Assembly: GCF_026342015.1 (NCBI RefSeq)
Contig: NZ_JAPENL010000001.1
Span: 682,001 to 746,000, forward strand
From: Micromonospora lupini
GTDB lineage: Bacteria > Actinomycetota > Actinomycetes > Mycobacteriales > Micromonosporaceae
DNA: 64,000 nucleotides
Direction: 5' to 3'
The first letter of the stretch is position 1. Each line of letters starts with the position of its first letter. The notes beneath the pieces were generated by a model that saw nothing but the letters and a program-made list of their open reading frames with translations, searched no databases and was not told the DNA's origin. A program made the translations under genes and the position numbers. Below are positions 56,808 through 64,000 of the stretch, one piece after another.

Positions 56808-58709
56808 ATGACACCGGACGAGACGTCGGCGTGGCAACGACTCTGCCCACGGCCGATGGCCCAGATCCACCCGCTGCCGGCCATCGCCCGGCACCTGGAG
56901 CGCCCCGACACCGCGCGCCGGCTCGCGGCGGCCGACGCCAGCCGCACCCCACCGGACGATGTCCTGGCCGACCTGCGGGAGATCGGCGTGGCCTGCGTGT
57001 ACGACCCGGACAGTGCCACCGCCGTGCACGTCAACGCCCTCAACGCGGTGGCCGCGGGGCACAGCGGCAGCCTCGCCATCACCCTTGGCGTCAACGCGCT
57101 GGCCCTGCTGCCGCTCTGCATCGCCGGCACCCGCGAGCAGCGCGAGCGGGCCGGCACGGTGCTGCGCGGCGGAGGCGCTGCCGCCATGCTGCTCACCGAG
57201 CTGGAACACGGCAGCAACCTGGCTCGCACGAACACCCGCGCCGACCCCGACGGCGAGGGGTACCGGCTGACCGGGGAGAAACACCTGATCAACGGTGGCA
57301 GCCGGCACGACCTGCTGGTCACCCTGGCCCGGCTCGGCGACAGCGACCGCTTCGGCCTGTTCCTCGCCGAGCGGGACGACACGGTGACGGCCCTGCCCCG
57401 GTGGCGGACGCTGCCCGCAGCCGCCGCGGACATCTCCGGCGTACGGTTCGCCGGAACGCCGGCCCAGCCGGTCGGCGCGCCCGGCGACGGTCTGACCATC
57501 CTGCAGCTGACCCTGGCGCTGTCGCGGGGCGGCATCGGTTCGCTCGCCTCCGGCGCCGCCAGCGGCGCGCTCGCCCAGGCCCTGCGGTACGCCCGCGAGC
57601 GCGACGTCTACGGCCAGCCGATCGTCCACCTCGGGGCGATAGCCGAACACCTCGCGCGGGCGGCGGCCCTCGACGTGCTGGTCGCGGCGACCGCAGTGAA
57701 GGCCACCTTCCTCATCAACGCGCTCGGGCCGGCCGCCGCGTACGCCGCAGCCGTGGCCAAGTACGCCTGCTGCGAGCTGGCCGAGCAGGCCGTCAGCGAG
57801 GGGCGCGCGGTGCTGGGATCCCGGGCGTTGGTCGAGGAGTTCGGCTACGCCGCGCGGGTACGTGACGTGCTGCTCTACGGCGTGTTCGACGGCACCCGGC
57901 ACATCCTGCTCGACCAGTTGCAGTGGCGGCTTGAACGCTTCGCCGCCGGCGGCGACCGCTCCGGCGACGGCTATCCGGTGCTGGCCGAGGCGTACTCCCG
58001 TCCACCGCAACCGTTGGTGCGCATCGCCCGGCTGCGGCTGCGTCCGTACGCCCCGGCCCCGGCGGCCCGCGCCGCGACGCTTGCCGCCCGCACCGACCGT
58101 CCGGCGGTGGCCGCGCTCGGCACGCTCCTCACCCGCCTCGTCGACCTGGTCGGCGCGGCTCGCCGGCACGGTCGGTGGGCCGCCGACCAGGCCTGGCGGT
58201 TCGCCGCCGCCGCCATTCTCGCCGAGGTCGAGGCGCTGCTCGCCACCGTCGAGCTGATCGACAGACGTTGCCGTGTCGTCGCCGGTCTGCCCGGGCGGGC
58301 GAGCGCCGCGGACGAGGCGGCGCTCGGCTACGCGCTGGGCTGGCGTGGCGCCGAGCTGGCCACCCGGGTGGAGGTGCTCGCCGCCGACCTGCGCGCCGAC
58401 GGCGGGGCCGCCCCTGCGTCCGGCCGGCCGGAGCACTGTGACCTGGTCGCCGCCTTCGCAGGCGAGCTGCCACCGGCCCGTGCCGCACTACGCCACTGGC
58501 TGACAACACCGCCGAACGACGGCGCGGACCGCGACAGCTCGGGCCACGACAGCGTGGGCCGCGACGGCGTGGACCGCGACGGCGTGGACCGCGACGGCGT
58601 GGGCCGCGACGGTTCGGGCCGTGACGGTTCGGGCCGCGACGGTTCGGTCGTGGACGCTGCTGCCGGGGCGTCCGTGGCGGGGGACCGGCTCGGCGTCGGG
58701 ACGCGGTGA
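56808..58709 (+). CDS. Acyl-CoA dehydrogenase-like protein with C-terminal pentapeptide repeat tail
   Basis: A 633-residue protein, much longer than the usual 380. Residues 60-430 are the acyl-CoA dehydrogenase fold: GHSGSLAITLGVNALALLPL, TELEHGSNLARTNTRADPDGEGYRLTGEKHLINGG, LSRGGIGSLASGAASGALAQALRYARERDVYGQP and LGSRALVEEFGYAARVRDVLLYGVFDGTRHILLDQL. Residues 430-570 are a helical extension like those of long-chain or VLCAD-type enzymes. The last 60 residues are nine GxxRD repeats, low complexity and highly charged. ATG at 56808 follows GGTGCCGG. The stop overlaps the plsX-like ATG by one base, so the two proteins are coupled. Confidence 0.88.
   Translation: MTPDETSAWQRLCPRPMAQIHPLPAIARHLERPDTARRLAAADASRTPPDDVLADLREIGVACVYDPDSATAVHVNALNAVAAGHSGSLAITLGVNALALLPLCIAGTREQRERAGTVLRGGGAAAMLLTELEHGSNLARTNTRADPDGEGYRLTGEKHLINGGSRHDLLVTLARLGDSDRFGLFLAERDDTVTALPRWRTLPAAAADISGVRFAGTPAQPVGAPGDGLTILQLTLALSRGGIGSLASGAASGALAQALRYARERDVYGQPIVHLGAIAEHLARAAALDVLVAATAVKATFLINALGPAAAYAAAVAKYACCELAEQAVSEGRAVLGSRALVEEFGYAARVRDVLLYGVFDGTRHILLDQLQWRLERFAAGGDRSGDGYPVLAEAYSRPPQPLVRIARLRLRPYAPAPAARAATLAARTDRPAVAALGTLLTRLVDLVGAARRHGRWAADQAWRFAAAAILAEVEALLATVELIDRRCRVVAGLPGRASAADEAALGYALGWRGAELATRVEVLAADLRADGGAAPASGRPEHCDLVAAFAGELPPARAALRHWLTTPPNDGADRDSSGHDSVGRDGVDRDGVDRDGVGRDGSGRDGSGRDGSVVDAAAGASVAGDRLGVGTR
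58521..58655 (+). repeat. Nine 15-bp tandem repeats encoding GxxRD pentapeptides
   Basis: Nine units of 15 bases, such as GGCGTGGACCGCGAC and GGTTCGGGCCGCGAC, end the ACAD-like gene. They encode GADRD, SSGHD, SVGRD, GVDRD, GVDRD, GVGRD, GSGRD, GSGRD and GSVVD. The third-base variation is low, so the array grew recently by slippage or unequal crossover. Confidence 0.85.
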
Positions 58710-59761
58710 TGACGCGCCAGGGTGAGTCACCGGACCGGCGGCTGCGGGTGGCCGTCGACGTGGCCGGCGCGGACCTCGGGCCGGAGCCCGTCGTCGCCGG
58801 CGCGCTGGCCGCGGCCACCACGGTGGACATCGCGCTGGTCGGCCCGCAGGCGCTCATCAGGTCGCTGCTGCCCGGCGGCGTCGCGCCGGCGGGCGTACGA
58901 CTGGTGCACGCCCCGGACGTGGTCGGGATGGGCGAGGATCCGGTGGCCGCGACGTACGCCAAGCGGCGCTCCTCGCTCCTGGTCGCCGCCGGGGAGGTCG
59001 CGGCGGGCCGGGCCGATGCCATGGTGACACCGGGCAACACCGGGGCGGCGGTGCTCGCGGCCGCCGTCCGGCTGGGTCGGGTGCCGGGGGTGAGCAACCC
59101 GGCCCTGGCCACGGTGCTGCCGGTGCCGGGCGCCGGCCCGACAGTGCTGCTGGACATCGGCGCGACGGCGGCTGCCGTACCGGAGTGGCTTGTCGAGTTC
59201 GCGGTGCTGGGCGCGGAGTACGCGCGTGGGCGGCTGGGGCTGCTCCGACCGCGGATCGGCCTGCTGTCCAACGGGCACGAGGCGGTCAAGGGCGGGCCGG
59301 TACGCCGCGACGCGCACCTCCTGCTGGCCACGATGCCCGGTTACAGCGGCCAGATCGAGGCGTACGACGTGCTCGGAGGCCGGGTCGACGTGGCGGTGAC
59401 CGACGGGTTCACCGGCGACGTGGCGTTGAAGATGTACGAGCGGACGTTGGACGCCACGGTCGGCCTGGCGCTGGACGCGGTACGCGAGTTCTCGCCCATC
59501 GGCGCGCTGGCCCGTGAGCGGCGGCGGCGGGTGACCCGGGCGGTGCGCGACGGGCTCGCGGCCGAGCCGGGGGGAGCGCTGCTCGGGGTACGCGGTGTGT
59601 GCGTGATCTGCCACGGGACGGCCACGGCGGCCGACGTCGAGGCGAGCGTGCGCATCGCCGGGGAGTGTGTCGGATCGGGTGTGGTCGGGCGGATCTCCGC
59701 CGCCTTCGCGGCATCGTCGCGCCAGCGGCTGCGCAGCAGGCGCAGCGCCGTCGAGGGGTGA
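58709..59761 (+). CDS. PlsX-type acyl-ACP:phosphate acyltransferase homologue
   Basis: A 350-residue protein matching PlsX: RLRVAVDVAGADLGPEPVVAGALAAA (variant of the GGD-xx-P start), MVTPGNTGAAVLAA, IGLLSNGHEAVKGGPVRRDAHLLL and VDVAVTDGFTGDVALKMYE. PlsX makes acyl-phosphate from acyl-ACP for phospholipid synthesis. The usual copy sits beside fabD/fabH or rpmF, not here, so this is likely a second, divergent copy serving a special lipid. It is translationally coupled to the ACAD-like gene (TGATG) and is followed by an ABC exporter operon. Confidence 0.82.
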   Translation: MTRQGESPDRRLRVAVDVAGADLGPEPVVAGALAAATTVDIALVGPQALIRSLLPGGVAPAGVRLVHAPDVVGMGEDPVAATYAKRRSSLLVAAGEVAAGRADAMVTPGNTGAAVLAAAVRLGRVPGVSNPALATVLPVPGAGPTVLLDIGATAAAVPEWLVEFAVLGAEYARGRLGLLRPRIGLLSNGHEAVKGGPVRRDAHLLLATMPGYSGQIEAYDVLGGRVDVAVTDGFTGDVALKMYERTLDATVGLALDAVREFSPIGALARERRRRVTRAVRDGLAAEPGGALLGVRGVCVICHGTATAADVEASVRIAGECVGSGVVGRISAAFAASSRQRLRSRRSAVEG

Positions 59762-59771
59762 GATATCCGTT

Positions 59772-59781
59772 CTCGTATCTG
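59772..59781 (+). promoter_or_regulatory. Shared motif CTCGTATCTG, copy 2 (before ABC exporter)
   Basis: The motif ends 57 bases before the ATG at 59839, in an AT-rich leader after the plsX-like stop. The overlapping AGATA and TATCT (59761-59780) form an inverted repeat with a 10-base spacer. Confidence 0.55.
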
Positions 59782-59838
59782 GCTTTACCAAGACAAGCGT
59801 TGATATGGTTCCGGGATTCCTGGCATGAGGGTGGTGCG

Positions 59839-60813
59839 ATGTCACAACAGTTGATCCAGGTCAGCGATCTGCGCCGGTCGTTCGGCGCGACGGCGGCGGT
59901 CGACGGGGTGAGCTTCGAGGTGGCCGCGGGTGAGGTGGTCGGCCTGCTCGGACCCAACGGCGCGGGCAAGACCACCACGATCCACTGTCTCACCACGCTG
60001 CTGAAGCCGGATTCCGGCACCGCCCGCGTCGCCGGCTTCGACGTCGTGACCCAGGGCGCCGAGGTACGCCGCAGCATCGCTGTCACCGGGCAGTTCGCGG
60101 CACTCGACGAGTTGCTGACCGGCCGGGAGAACCTGGTGCTGTTCGGCAGGCTGCTCGGGCTGGGCCGGCAACCGGCCGCCGCCCGGGCGGACGAACTGAT
60201 CGACCGCTTCGACCTGGGCGAGGTGGCGGGCAAGGCGGTGCGGACGTACTCCGGTGGTCTGCGCCGGCGCCTCGACCTGGCCGCGAGCCTGGTGGTCGAC
60301 AGGCCCGTGCTGATCCTCGACGAGCCGACCACAGGCCTGGACCCGCGCAGCCGGCGGGCCCTGTGGGAGGTCGTCCGGGAGTTGCGCGACGGCGGCACTG
60401 CCGTGCTGCTCACCACGCAGTATCTGGAGGAGGCCGACCAGTTGGCCGGGCGGGTCCTGCTCATCGACCGCGGCCGGGTCGCCGCCGAGGGCACCCCCGA
60501 CCAGCTCAAGCGTCAGCTCGGTGGCGCGGTCTGCGAGGTGCGTGTCGAGGACCCGCGGGCGCGGGCGGTCGCGGCGGAGCAGCTACGGGCGGCGTTCGAG
60601 GGGCTGACCGAGGACGAGGACGTGCTGCGGCTGGCCGCCGGCTCCGGCACGCTGACCGAGGTGGTGCGGCGGTTGGAGTCGGCGGGTGTGGAGGCCGACG
60701 ACGTCACCGTGCGGCGGCCCACCCTGGACGAGGTGTTCCTCTCCCTGACCGGGTCCGTCGACGCGGAAAAGGCCGTCGACGCGGACGCGGACGCGGCGGG
60801 GGCCGGCCGGTGA
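59839..60813 (+). CDS. Drr-type ABC exporter ATP-binding protein
   Basis: A 324-residue ATPase of the daunorubicin-resistance (DrrA) group. Walker A is LLGPNGAGKTTTIHCLTTLL (about 37-56), the signature is TYSGGLRRRLDLAASLV, and Walker B is PVLILDEPTTGLDPRSRRALW; TTQYLEEADQLAGRVLLIDRGRVAAEGTPDQLK is the DrrA-type D-loop and following region. The C-terminal 85 residues contain the DrrA domain ending PTLDEVFLSLTG. The ATG at 59839 fits; the open frame further upstream is not family-like. It opens a three-gene operon with two permeases, all overlapping by 4 bases. Confidence 0.93.
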   Translation: MSQQLIQVSDLRRSFGATAAVDGVSFEVAAGEVVGLLGPNGAGKTTTIHCLTTLLKPDSGTARVAGFDVVTQGAEVRRSIAVTGQFAALDELLTGRENLVLFGRLLGLGRQPAAARADELIDRFDLGEVAGKAVRTYSGGLRRRLDLAASLVVDRPVLILDEPTTGLDPRSRRALWEVVRELRDGGTAVLLTTQYLEEADQLAGRVLLIDRGRVAAEGTPDQLKRQLGGAVCEVRVEDPRARAVAAEQLRAAFEGLTEDEDVLRLAAGSGTLTEVVRRLESAGVEADDVTVRRPTLDEVFLSLTGSVDAEKAVDADADAAGAGR

Positions 60814-61583
60814 GCACCACCACGGCGGTGGCGGCCAGCGGGCTGCGGCAGTTCGCCGTCCTGGCCGCCCGCAACCTGCGGCAGGCGCGCGCGGGCAGGT
60901 CGGTCGGCCTCACCGTCGTGTTCCCGCTGACGTTCTTCGCCGGCTTCATGGTGGTCTTTCATCGGCTGATGTCCGACTACGGGATCGCCTACGAGCAGTT
61001 CCTCCCGCCCGCGATCGTCGTACAGACCACCGCCCTGGTCGCCATGTCGGCCTGCTACATGATCGCCGGCGACGCCCGCAGCGGCCTGATCTCCCGGTAC
61101 CGGACACTGCCGATGAGCGCGGTCGTGGTGCCGCTGGCCCGGCTCGTCGTGGACGCGGCCCGCGCCGCCGTCGCGGTGGTGGTGATCCTCGTCGCCGCGG
61201 TGCTCGTCGGTTTCCGGTTCACCGCCGGTGCGGCGGGCGCCGCGGGCTTCGTCGCGCTGGCCGTCGGGTTCGCGGTGGTGCTCGCGGCCGGCTGCGCGGC
61301 CCTGGGGCTGGGCGCCCGCGACCCCGAGCAGGTGTACTCGGCGCTGACCCTGCCGTACCTGGTGCTCACCACGGTCTCCACCGCCTTCGTGCCTGTCGAC
61401 GCGTTTCCGGGCTGGCTGCAACCGGTGGTCGAGCTGTCGCCGTTCTCCGCCCAGGTCGACGCGTTGCGCGCGCTGTCCACCGAGGGCGCCGACGAGAGGG
61501 TGTGGCCGGCCCTCGTCTGGCTGCTGGTCCTGGGGCTGCTGTTCGGGTTGGCGGCGGCACGTTCGTTTCGGAGGAGCCGATGA
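60810..61583 (+). CDS. ABC-2 permease of the Drr-type exporter, first
   Basis: A 257-residue permease with six hydrophobic segments: SVGLTVVFPLTFFAGFMVVFHRLM, then VVQTTALVAMSACYMIAGDARSGLISRYRTLPMSAVVVPLARLV (the ABC-2 motif) and LVLTTVSTAFVPVDAFPGWLQPVVELSPFSAQVDALRAL. It pairs with the next permease. GTG start overlapping the ATPase stop (GTGA), so it is translationally coupled. The exported compound is unknown, but the lipid-enzyme neighbours suggest an acyl lipid (inference). Confidence 0.9.
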   Translation: MSTTTAVAASGLRQFAVLAARNLRQARAGRSVGLTVVFPLTFFAGFMVVFHRLMSDYGIAYEQFLPPAIVVQTTALVAMSACYMIAGDARSGLISRYRTLPMSAVVVPLARLVVDAARAAVAVVVILVAAVLVGFRFTAGAAGAAGFVALAVGFAVVLAAGCAALGLGARDPEQVYSALTLPYLVLTTVSTAFVPVDAFPGWLQPVVELSPFSAQVDALRALSTEGADERVWPALVWLLVLGLLFGLAAARSFRRSR

Positions 61584-62344
61584 GTACCGTCACGCAGGCC
61601 TCGCTGTTCGCTGGGCGTAACCTTCGCCGGTTCTTCCGGACGCCGCCCGCGCTCGTCTACGCGTTCGCGTTCCCGGTGCTGCTCCTGCTCACCCAGTACG
61701 TGGTCTTCGGCCGGATCGTCGGTGACGGCGACCGGCAGCACTACCTGGAGCGGTTGGCCCCGCTTGTGGTGCTGTCCACCGCCGCGTTCGGCTCGCCGTC
61801 GAGCGCCGTCGGTTTCCTGCGCGACCTGCGCGGCGGGCTTGTCGACAGGCTGCGCACCATGCCTGTGGCGCCGGGGGCGCTGCTGGCCGGTCGGGTCGCC
61901 GGTGACGTGCTGCGCATCGTGGCGATCGGAGCGCTCACCACGGGTGTGGCGATGCTGTTGGGCTTCCGGTTCCGGGAGGGGCCGCTCGCTGTCGTCGGCT
62001 TCTTCGCGGTGATCGCGCTGTTCGGCCTGCTGTGGGCGGCGATCGCGCTGTGGCGTGGCTCCGGTCCCGGTGACGAGGAGTCGCTGCCGCCGTCGCTTAC
62101 CGGCCCGGCGACCCTGCTGTTCATCTTCTCCTCGGGGTTCGTGCCGGTGTCGGCGTTCCCCTCGGTGGTGCAGCCGGTGGTGCGGGCCAACCCGTTCTCG
62201 GTCGCCACCGAGGCGCTTGTCGGCCTGTCCAGCGGCGGGCCGGTGCTGTGGCCGGTGGTGCAGACCCTCGCGTGGGTGCTCGGGTTGGGCACGATCTGCC
62301 TGCTGGTGGCGGTGCGCCGCTTCGGCCGCCGCGCTGACCGCTGA
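61580..62344 (+). CDS. ABC-2 permease of the Drr-type exporter, second
   Basis: A 254-residue permease with six hydrophobic segments. It begins SLFAGRNLRRFFRTPPALVYAFAFPVLLLLTQYVVFGRIVG and ends with the region FSSGFVPVSAFPSVVQPVVRANPFSVATEALVGLSSGGPVLWPV. The ATG overlaps the previous stop (ATGA), and GGAGGAG precedes it. It forms the second half of a heterodimeric membrane domain. A 20-bp tandem repeat starts right at its stop codon. Confidence 0.9.
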   Translation: MSTVTQASLFAGRNLRRFFRTPPALVYAFAFPVLLLLTQYVVFGRIVGDGDRQHYLERLAPLVVLSTAAFGSPSSAVGFLRDLRGGLVDRLRTMPVAPGALLAGRVAGDVLRIVAIGALTTGVAMLLGFRFREGPLAVVGFFAVIALFGLLWAAIALWRGSGPGDEESLPPSLTGPATLLFIFSSGFVPVSAFPSVVQPVVRANPFSVATEALVGLSSGGPVLWPVVQTLAWVLGLGTICLLVAVRRFGRRADR

Positions 62345-62432
62345 CGGGCGGCGCGGGTTGCTGACGGGCCGCGCCGATCGCTGAGGGGCGGCGCGGGTTG
62401 CTGACGGGCCGCGCGATTCGCTGACGGGTCGG
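62341..62432. repeat. 20-bp tandem repeat filling the gap between convergent genes
   Basis: Four and a half units of about 20 bp, each beginning CTGACGGG, alternate between two sub-forms (ending GCGCGGGTTG and GCGC-GAT-CG), giving a 40-bp higher order. It starts on the permease stop codon and ends exactly at the thioesterase stop. Confidence 0.8.
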
Positions 62433-63272
62433 TCAGACCGGGCTGGCCATCCGGTAGAGCATCTGCTGCCCGCCGGTGGCCAGCAACAGCCCGCTGTCGG
62501 ACCAGACGCGGGCGCGCGCGCCGAGCACCCCACCGGTGGCGGCTGCGGCCTCGCCCTCCACCAGCAGCCAGCCGACGCCGTCGTCGCCGCCCTGGAAGCC
62601 CACGTACAGGTCCATGCTCGGCGCCATGAACGTGGTTCGCTCGAACGCCTGCACCACGGCCGGGAACTGCACCACGTCGACGGCGAAGACCAGTCGGGCC
62701 GCCGCCAGCCAGGGGCCCGCGTCGGCGGGCAGCTCCTCGTGCAGCCGCAGCCAGCCCCGGATGGTCGGCACGCCGTCGCGTTGCGGCTGCCAGCCGTCGG
62801 CGGGCCAACCGGCCAGCCGTACCTCGTAGCACCGCTCCCAGATGGGCAGCACCGGCAGGCCGTCGCGGCGCATCAACTCGACAAGGGTGGGCAGCTCGTC
62901 GGGCTTGGGCAGGTCCGGTGGCGGCATCCAGCGCCGTTCGGGGCCGAGCAGGCCGGCGGCGATGGTCCAGACCTGCGCGGTGAGCAGGATCCGGCCGCGC
63001 TGGCGCAGTGTGACGTGCAGCGCGGCCGCGCGGCGGGTGCCGTGTACCCGGGCGACCTCGACGTCGACGTCGCCGTAGCGCGGCGGTGCGAGGAACTGGC
63101 AGCTCAGGCTCACCGGCAGCATGGTCCCGGCCTCCTCGCCCGCCGCGCGCAGCGCGATCGCCGCCAGGTAACCGCCGTTGGGCCCCCAGACCGACCAGTC
63201 CTCGGACAGGTGGGCCCGGTACTGGCCGGGCGCGGTCTGCCGTACGGCGGCGTCGTCCGCGAGACTGGCCAT
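62433..63272 (-). CDS. TesB-like acyl-CoA thioesterase (double hotdog)
   Basis: A 279-residue protein with two hotdog domains. YRAHLSEDWSVWGPNGGYLAAIALRAAG is the N-terminal hotdog helix, LSCQFLAPPRYGDVDVEVARVHGTRRAAALHVTLRQRGRILLTAQV follows, and the C-terminal domain holds PADAGPWLAAARLVFAVDVVQFPAVVQAF and APSMDLYVGFQGG. It should hydrolyse acyl-CoA to free acid. It is divergent from an acyl-CoA dehydrogenase and carries the shared CTCGTATCTG motif in its leader, like the ACAD-like and exporter genes. ATG at 63272 follows GGAAGGGG. Confidence 0.85.
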   Translation of the reverse strand: MASLADDAAVRQTAPGQYRAHLSEDWSVWGPNGGYLAAIALRAAGEEAGTMLPVSLSCQFLAPPRYGDVDVEVARVHGTRRAAALHVTLRQRGRILLTAQVWTIAAGLLGPERRWMPPPDLPKPDELPTLVELMRRDGLPVLPIWERCYEVRLAGWPADGWQPQRDGVPTIRGWLRLHEELPADAGPWLAAARLVFAVDVVQFPAVVQAFERTTFMAPSMDLYVGFQGGDDGVGWLLVEGEAAAATGGVLGARARVWSDSGLLLATGGQQMLYRMASPV

Positions 63273-63327
63273 CGAGGACCCCTTCCGGCGTTGGGACGCG
63301 TGAAAACAAGATACTGCAGATCAAAAC

Positions 63328-63337
63328 CAGATACGAG
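63328..63337 (-). promoter_or_regulatory. Shared motif CTCGTATCTG, copy 3 (thioesterase/ACAD gap)
   Basis: Read on the minus strand the 10-mer ends 55 bases before the thioesterase ATG at 63272, nearly the same distance as copy 2. AAAACAAGATAC and AAAACCAGATAC form a direct repeat on the plus strand covering it, so both divergent genes could be controlled. Confidence 0.55.
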
Positions 63338-63350
63338 TACGATGCGGCGC

Positions 63351-64000
63351 ATGGATCTGCGTGACAGCGCCGAGGAGGCCGAGTTCCGGGCGGGCCTGCG
63401 CGCCTGGTTGGCGGGCGCGGTGCCGGTGAGCACCGGCCCGGACGGAGCGCCGCCGCAGGGGCGGTGGGGCGACATCGAGGCGGTGCGGTCGTACACCCAC
63501 GCACTGCACGCCGCCGGGTACGCGGGCCTGACCTGGCCGGCCGAGCACGGCGGGCGCGGCCTGTCCCCGGCCTACCAGGCGATCTACCTGGAGGAGACGG
63601 CCCGGGCCGAGGCCACCGAGCACATCGGAGTCATCGGCCTGGGCATGGTCGGGCCGACCATCATCGCCTGCGGGTCGCCCGACCAGCGTGCCTGGTACCT
63701 GCCCCGCATCCTCACCGGGGAGATCATCTTCTGTCAGGGCTTCTCCGAGCCGGAGGCCGGCAGCGACCTGTCCGCCGTGCGGACCGTCGCACGACGCGAC
63801 GGCGACGAGCTGGTGGTGACCGGGCGCAAGGTGTGGTCGTCGTACGCGCACCTCGCCGACCACTGCCTGCTGCTGGCGCGCACCGACCCCGAGCAACGCC
63901 GCCACCGAGGGCTGTCCTGCTTGCTGGTGGACCTGCGCTCGGCAGGCGTCACGGTACGCCCGATCCGCCAGCTGACCGGCGAGGCGGAGTTCGCCGAGAT
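63351..64000 (+). CDS. Acyl-CoA dehydrogenase, C-terminus beyond window
   Basis: The frame is open from ATG at 63351 to the window end, about 216 residues, with no stop. RDSAEEAEFRAGLRAWLAGAVPV, GYAGLTWPAEHGGRGLSPAYQAIYLEETARAE, IIFCQGFSEPEAGSDLSAVRT and LVVTGRKVWSSYAHLADHCLLLARTDP are normal acyl-CoA dehydrogenase signatures, of the FadE type that acts on bulky or steroid-side-chain acyl-CoA. The start may be the ATG at 63342. It is divergent from the thioesterase, and both share an operator-like motif. Confidence 0.9.
   Translation, partial: MDLRDSAEEAEFRAGLRAWLAGAVPVSTGPDGAPPQGRWGDIEAVRSYTHALHAAGYAGLTWPAEHGGRGLSPAYQAIYLEETARAEATEHIGVIGLGMVGPTIIACGSPDQRAWYLPRILTGEIIFCQGFSEPEAGSDLSAVRTVARRDGDELVVTGRKVWSSYAHLADHCLLLARTDPEQRRHRGLSCLLVDLRSAGVTVRPIRQLTGEAEFAE

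Noticed and set aside
56067..58436. A 789-codon frame that would fuse the MobA-like protein to an N-terminal extension
   Set aside because: The part beyond 56645 is antisense to the ACAD-like gene and has no family character; the ATG at 56645 gives the standard family start.

Overview
The window is very GC-rich, densely coded DNA from a filamentous actinobacterium, most likely Micromonospora or a close relative in the Micromonosporaceae (inference from codon use and gene content). Supporting markers are RbpA (31150-31491), the Lnt/polyprenol-phosphomannose synthase pair (28033-30496), a mycothiol-type maleylpyruvate isomerase-fold protein (40140-40715), secreted GH81 and GH18/ricin-lectin hydrolases, many TetR-type regulators and frequent GTG starts. 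No rRNA, tRNA or CRISPR array was seen.

Layout. 1-10.8 kb: secreted GH81 glucanase (cut by the window edge), thioredoxin-fold DUF1223 protein, secreted beta-propeller protein, an ArsR-SRPBCC operon with two matched operators, a PEP mutase/isocitrate lyase-type enzyme, a 5'-3' exonuclease and a chitinase. 10.8-19.3 kb: M24 peptidase/acyl-CoA dehydrogenase pair, Lrp regulator, small stress proteins, a polysaccharide deacetylase lipoprotein, a quinone oxidoreductase/TetR pair and an ECF sigma factor with a membrane partner. 19.3-27.5 kb: a lysine aminomutase cluster (KamA opposite Kdd, amidohydrolase, KamD, KamE, Kal-like, MutL/GlmL-like reactivase). 28-34 kb: envelope genes, rbpA and a long coiled-coil protein. 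34-50 kb: small locally regulated cassettes: TetR/MFS/flavin monooxygenase/SDR, two MFS or ABC exporters, VOC/HxlR, NmrA-like/TetR, a rifampin-monooxygenase-like enzyme preceded by a 19-codon open frame, and a second monooxygenase/TetR pair with a palindrome over its start codon.

50-56 kb is the accessory part: a gene-poor stretch with repeats, a LysR/MFS/isochorismatase-fold cassette, and a 1,745-bp relic of a Tn3-family transposon. The relic has 38-bp terminal inverted repeats, a tyrosine recombinase broken by deletion and frameshift, an ankyrin fragment, the N-terminus of a Tn3 transposase and an intact-looking nitrilase-type gene. A HNH endonuclease gene lies just outside. 56-64 kb: an acyl-lipid locus with two acyl-CoA dehydrogenase-like proteins, a PlsX-type acyltransferase, a three-gene Drr-type ABC exporter and an acyl-CoA thioesterase. 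The 10-mer CTCGTATCTG occurs in three of its leader regions, suggesting co-regulation.

Most cassettes follow one plan: a regulator divergent from, or next to, one or two enzymes or exporters, with a palindrome between them. Several palindromes occur twice with the same spacing, which makes the regulatory assignments unusually concrete. All functions are read from sequence motifs and family knowledge; no search was run.
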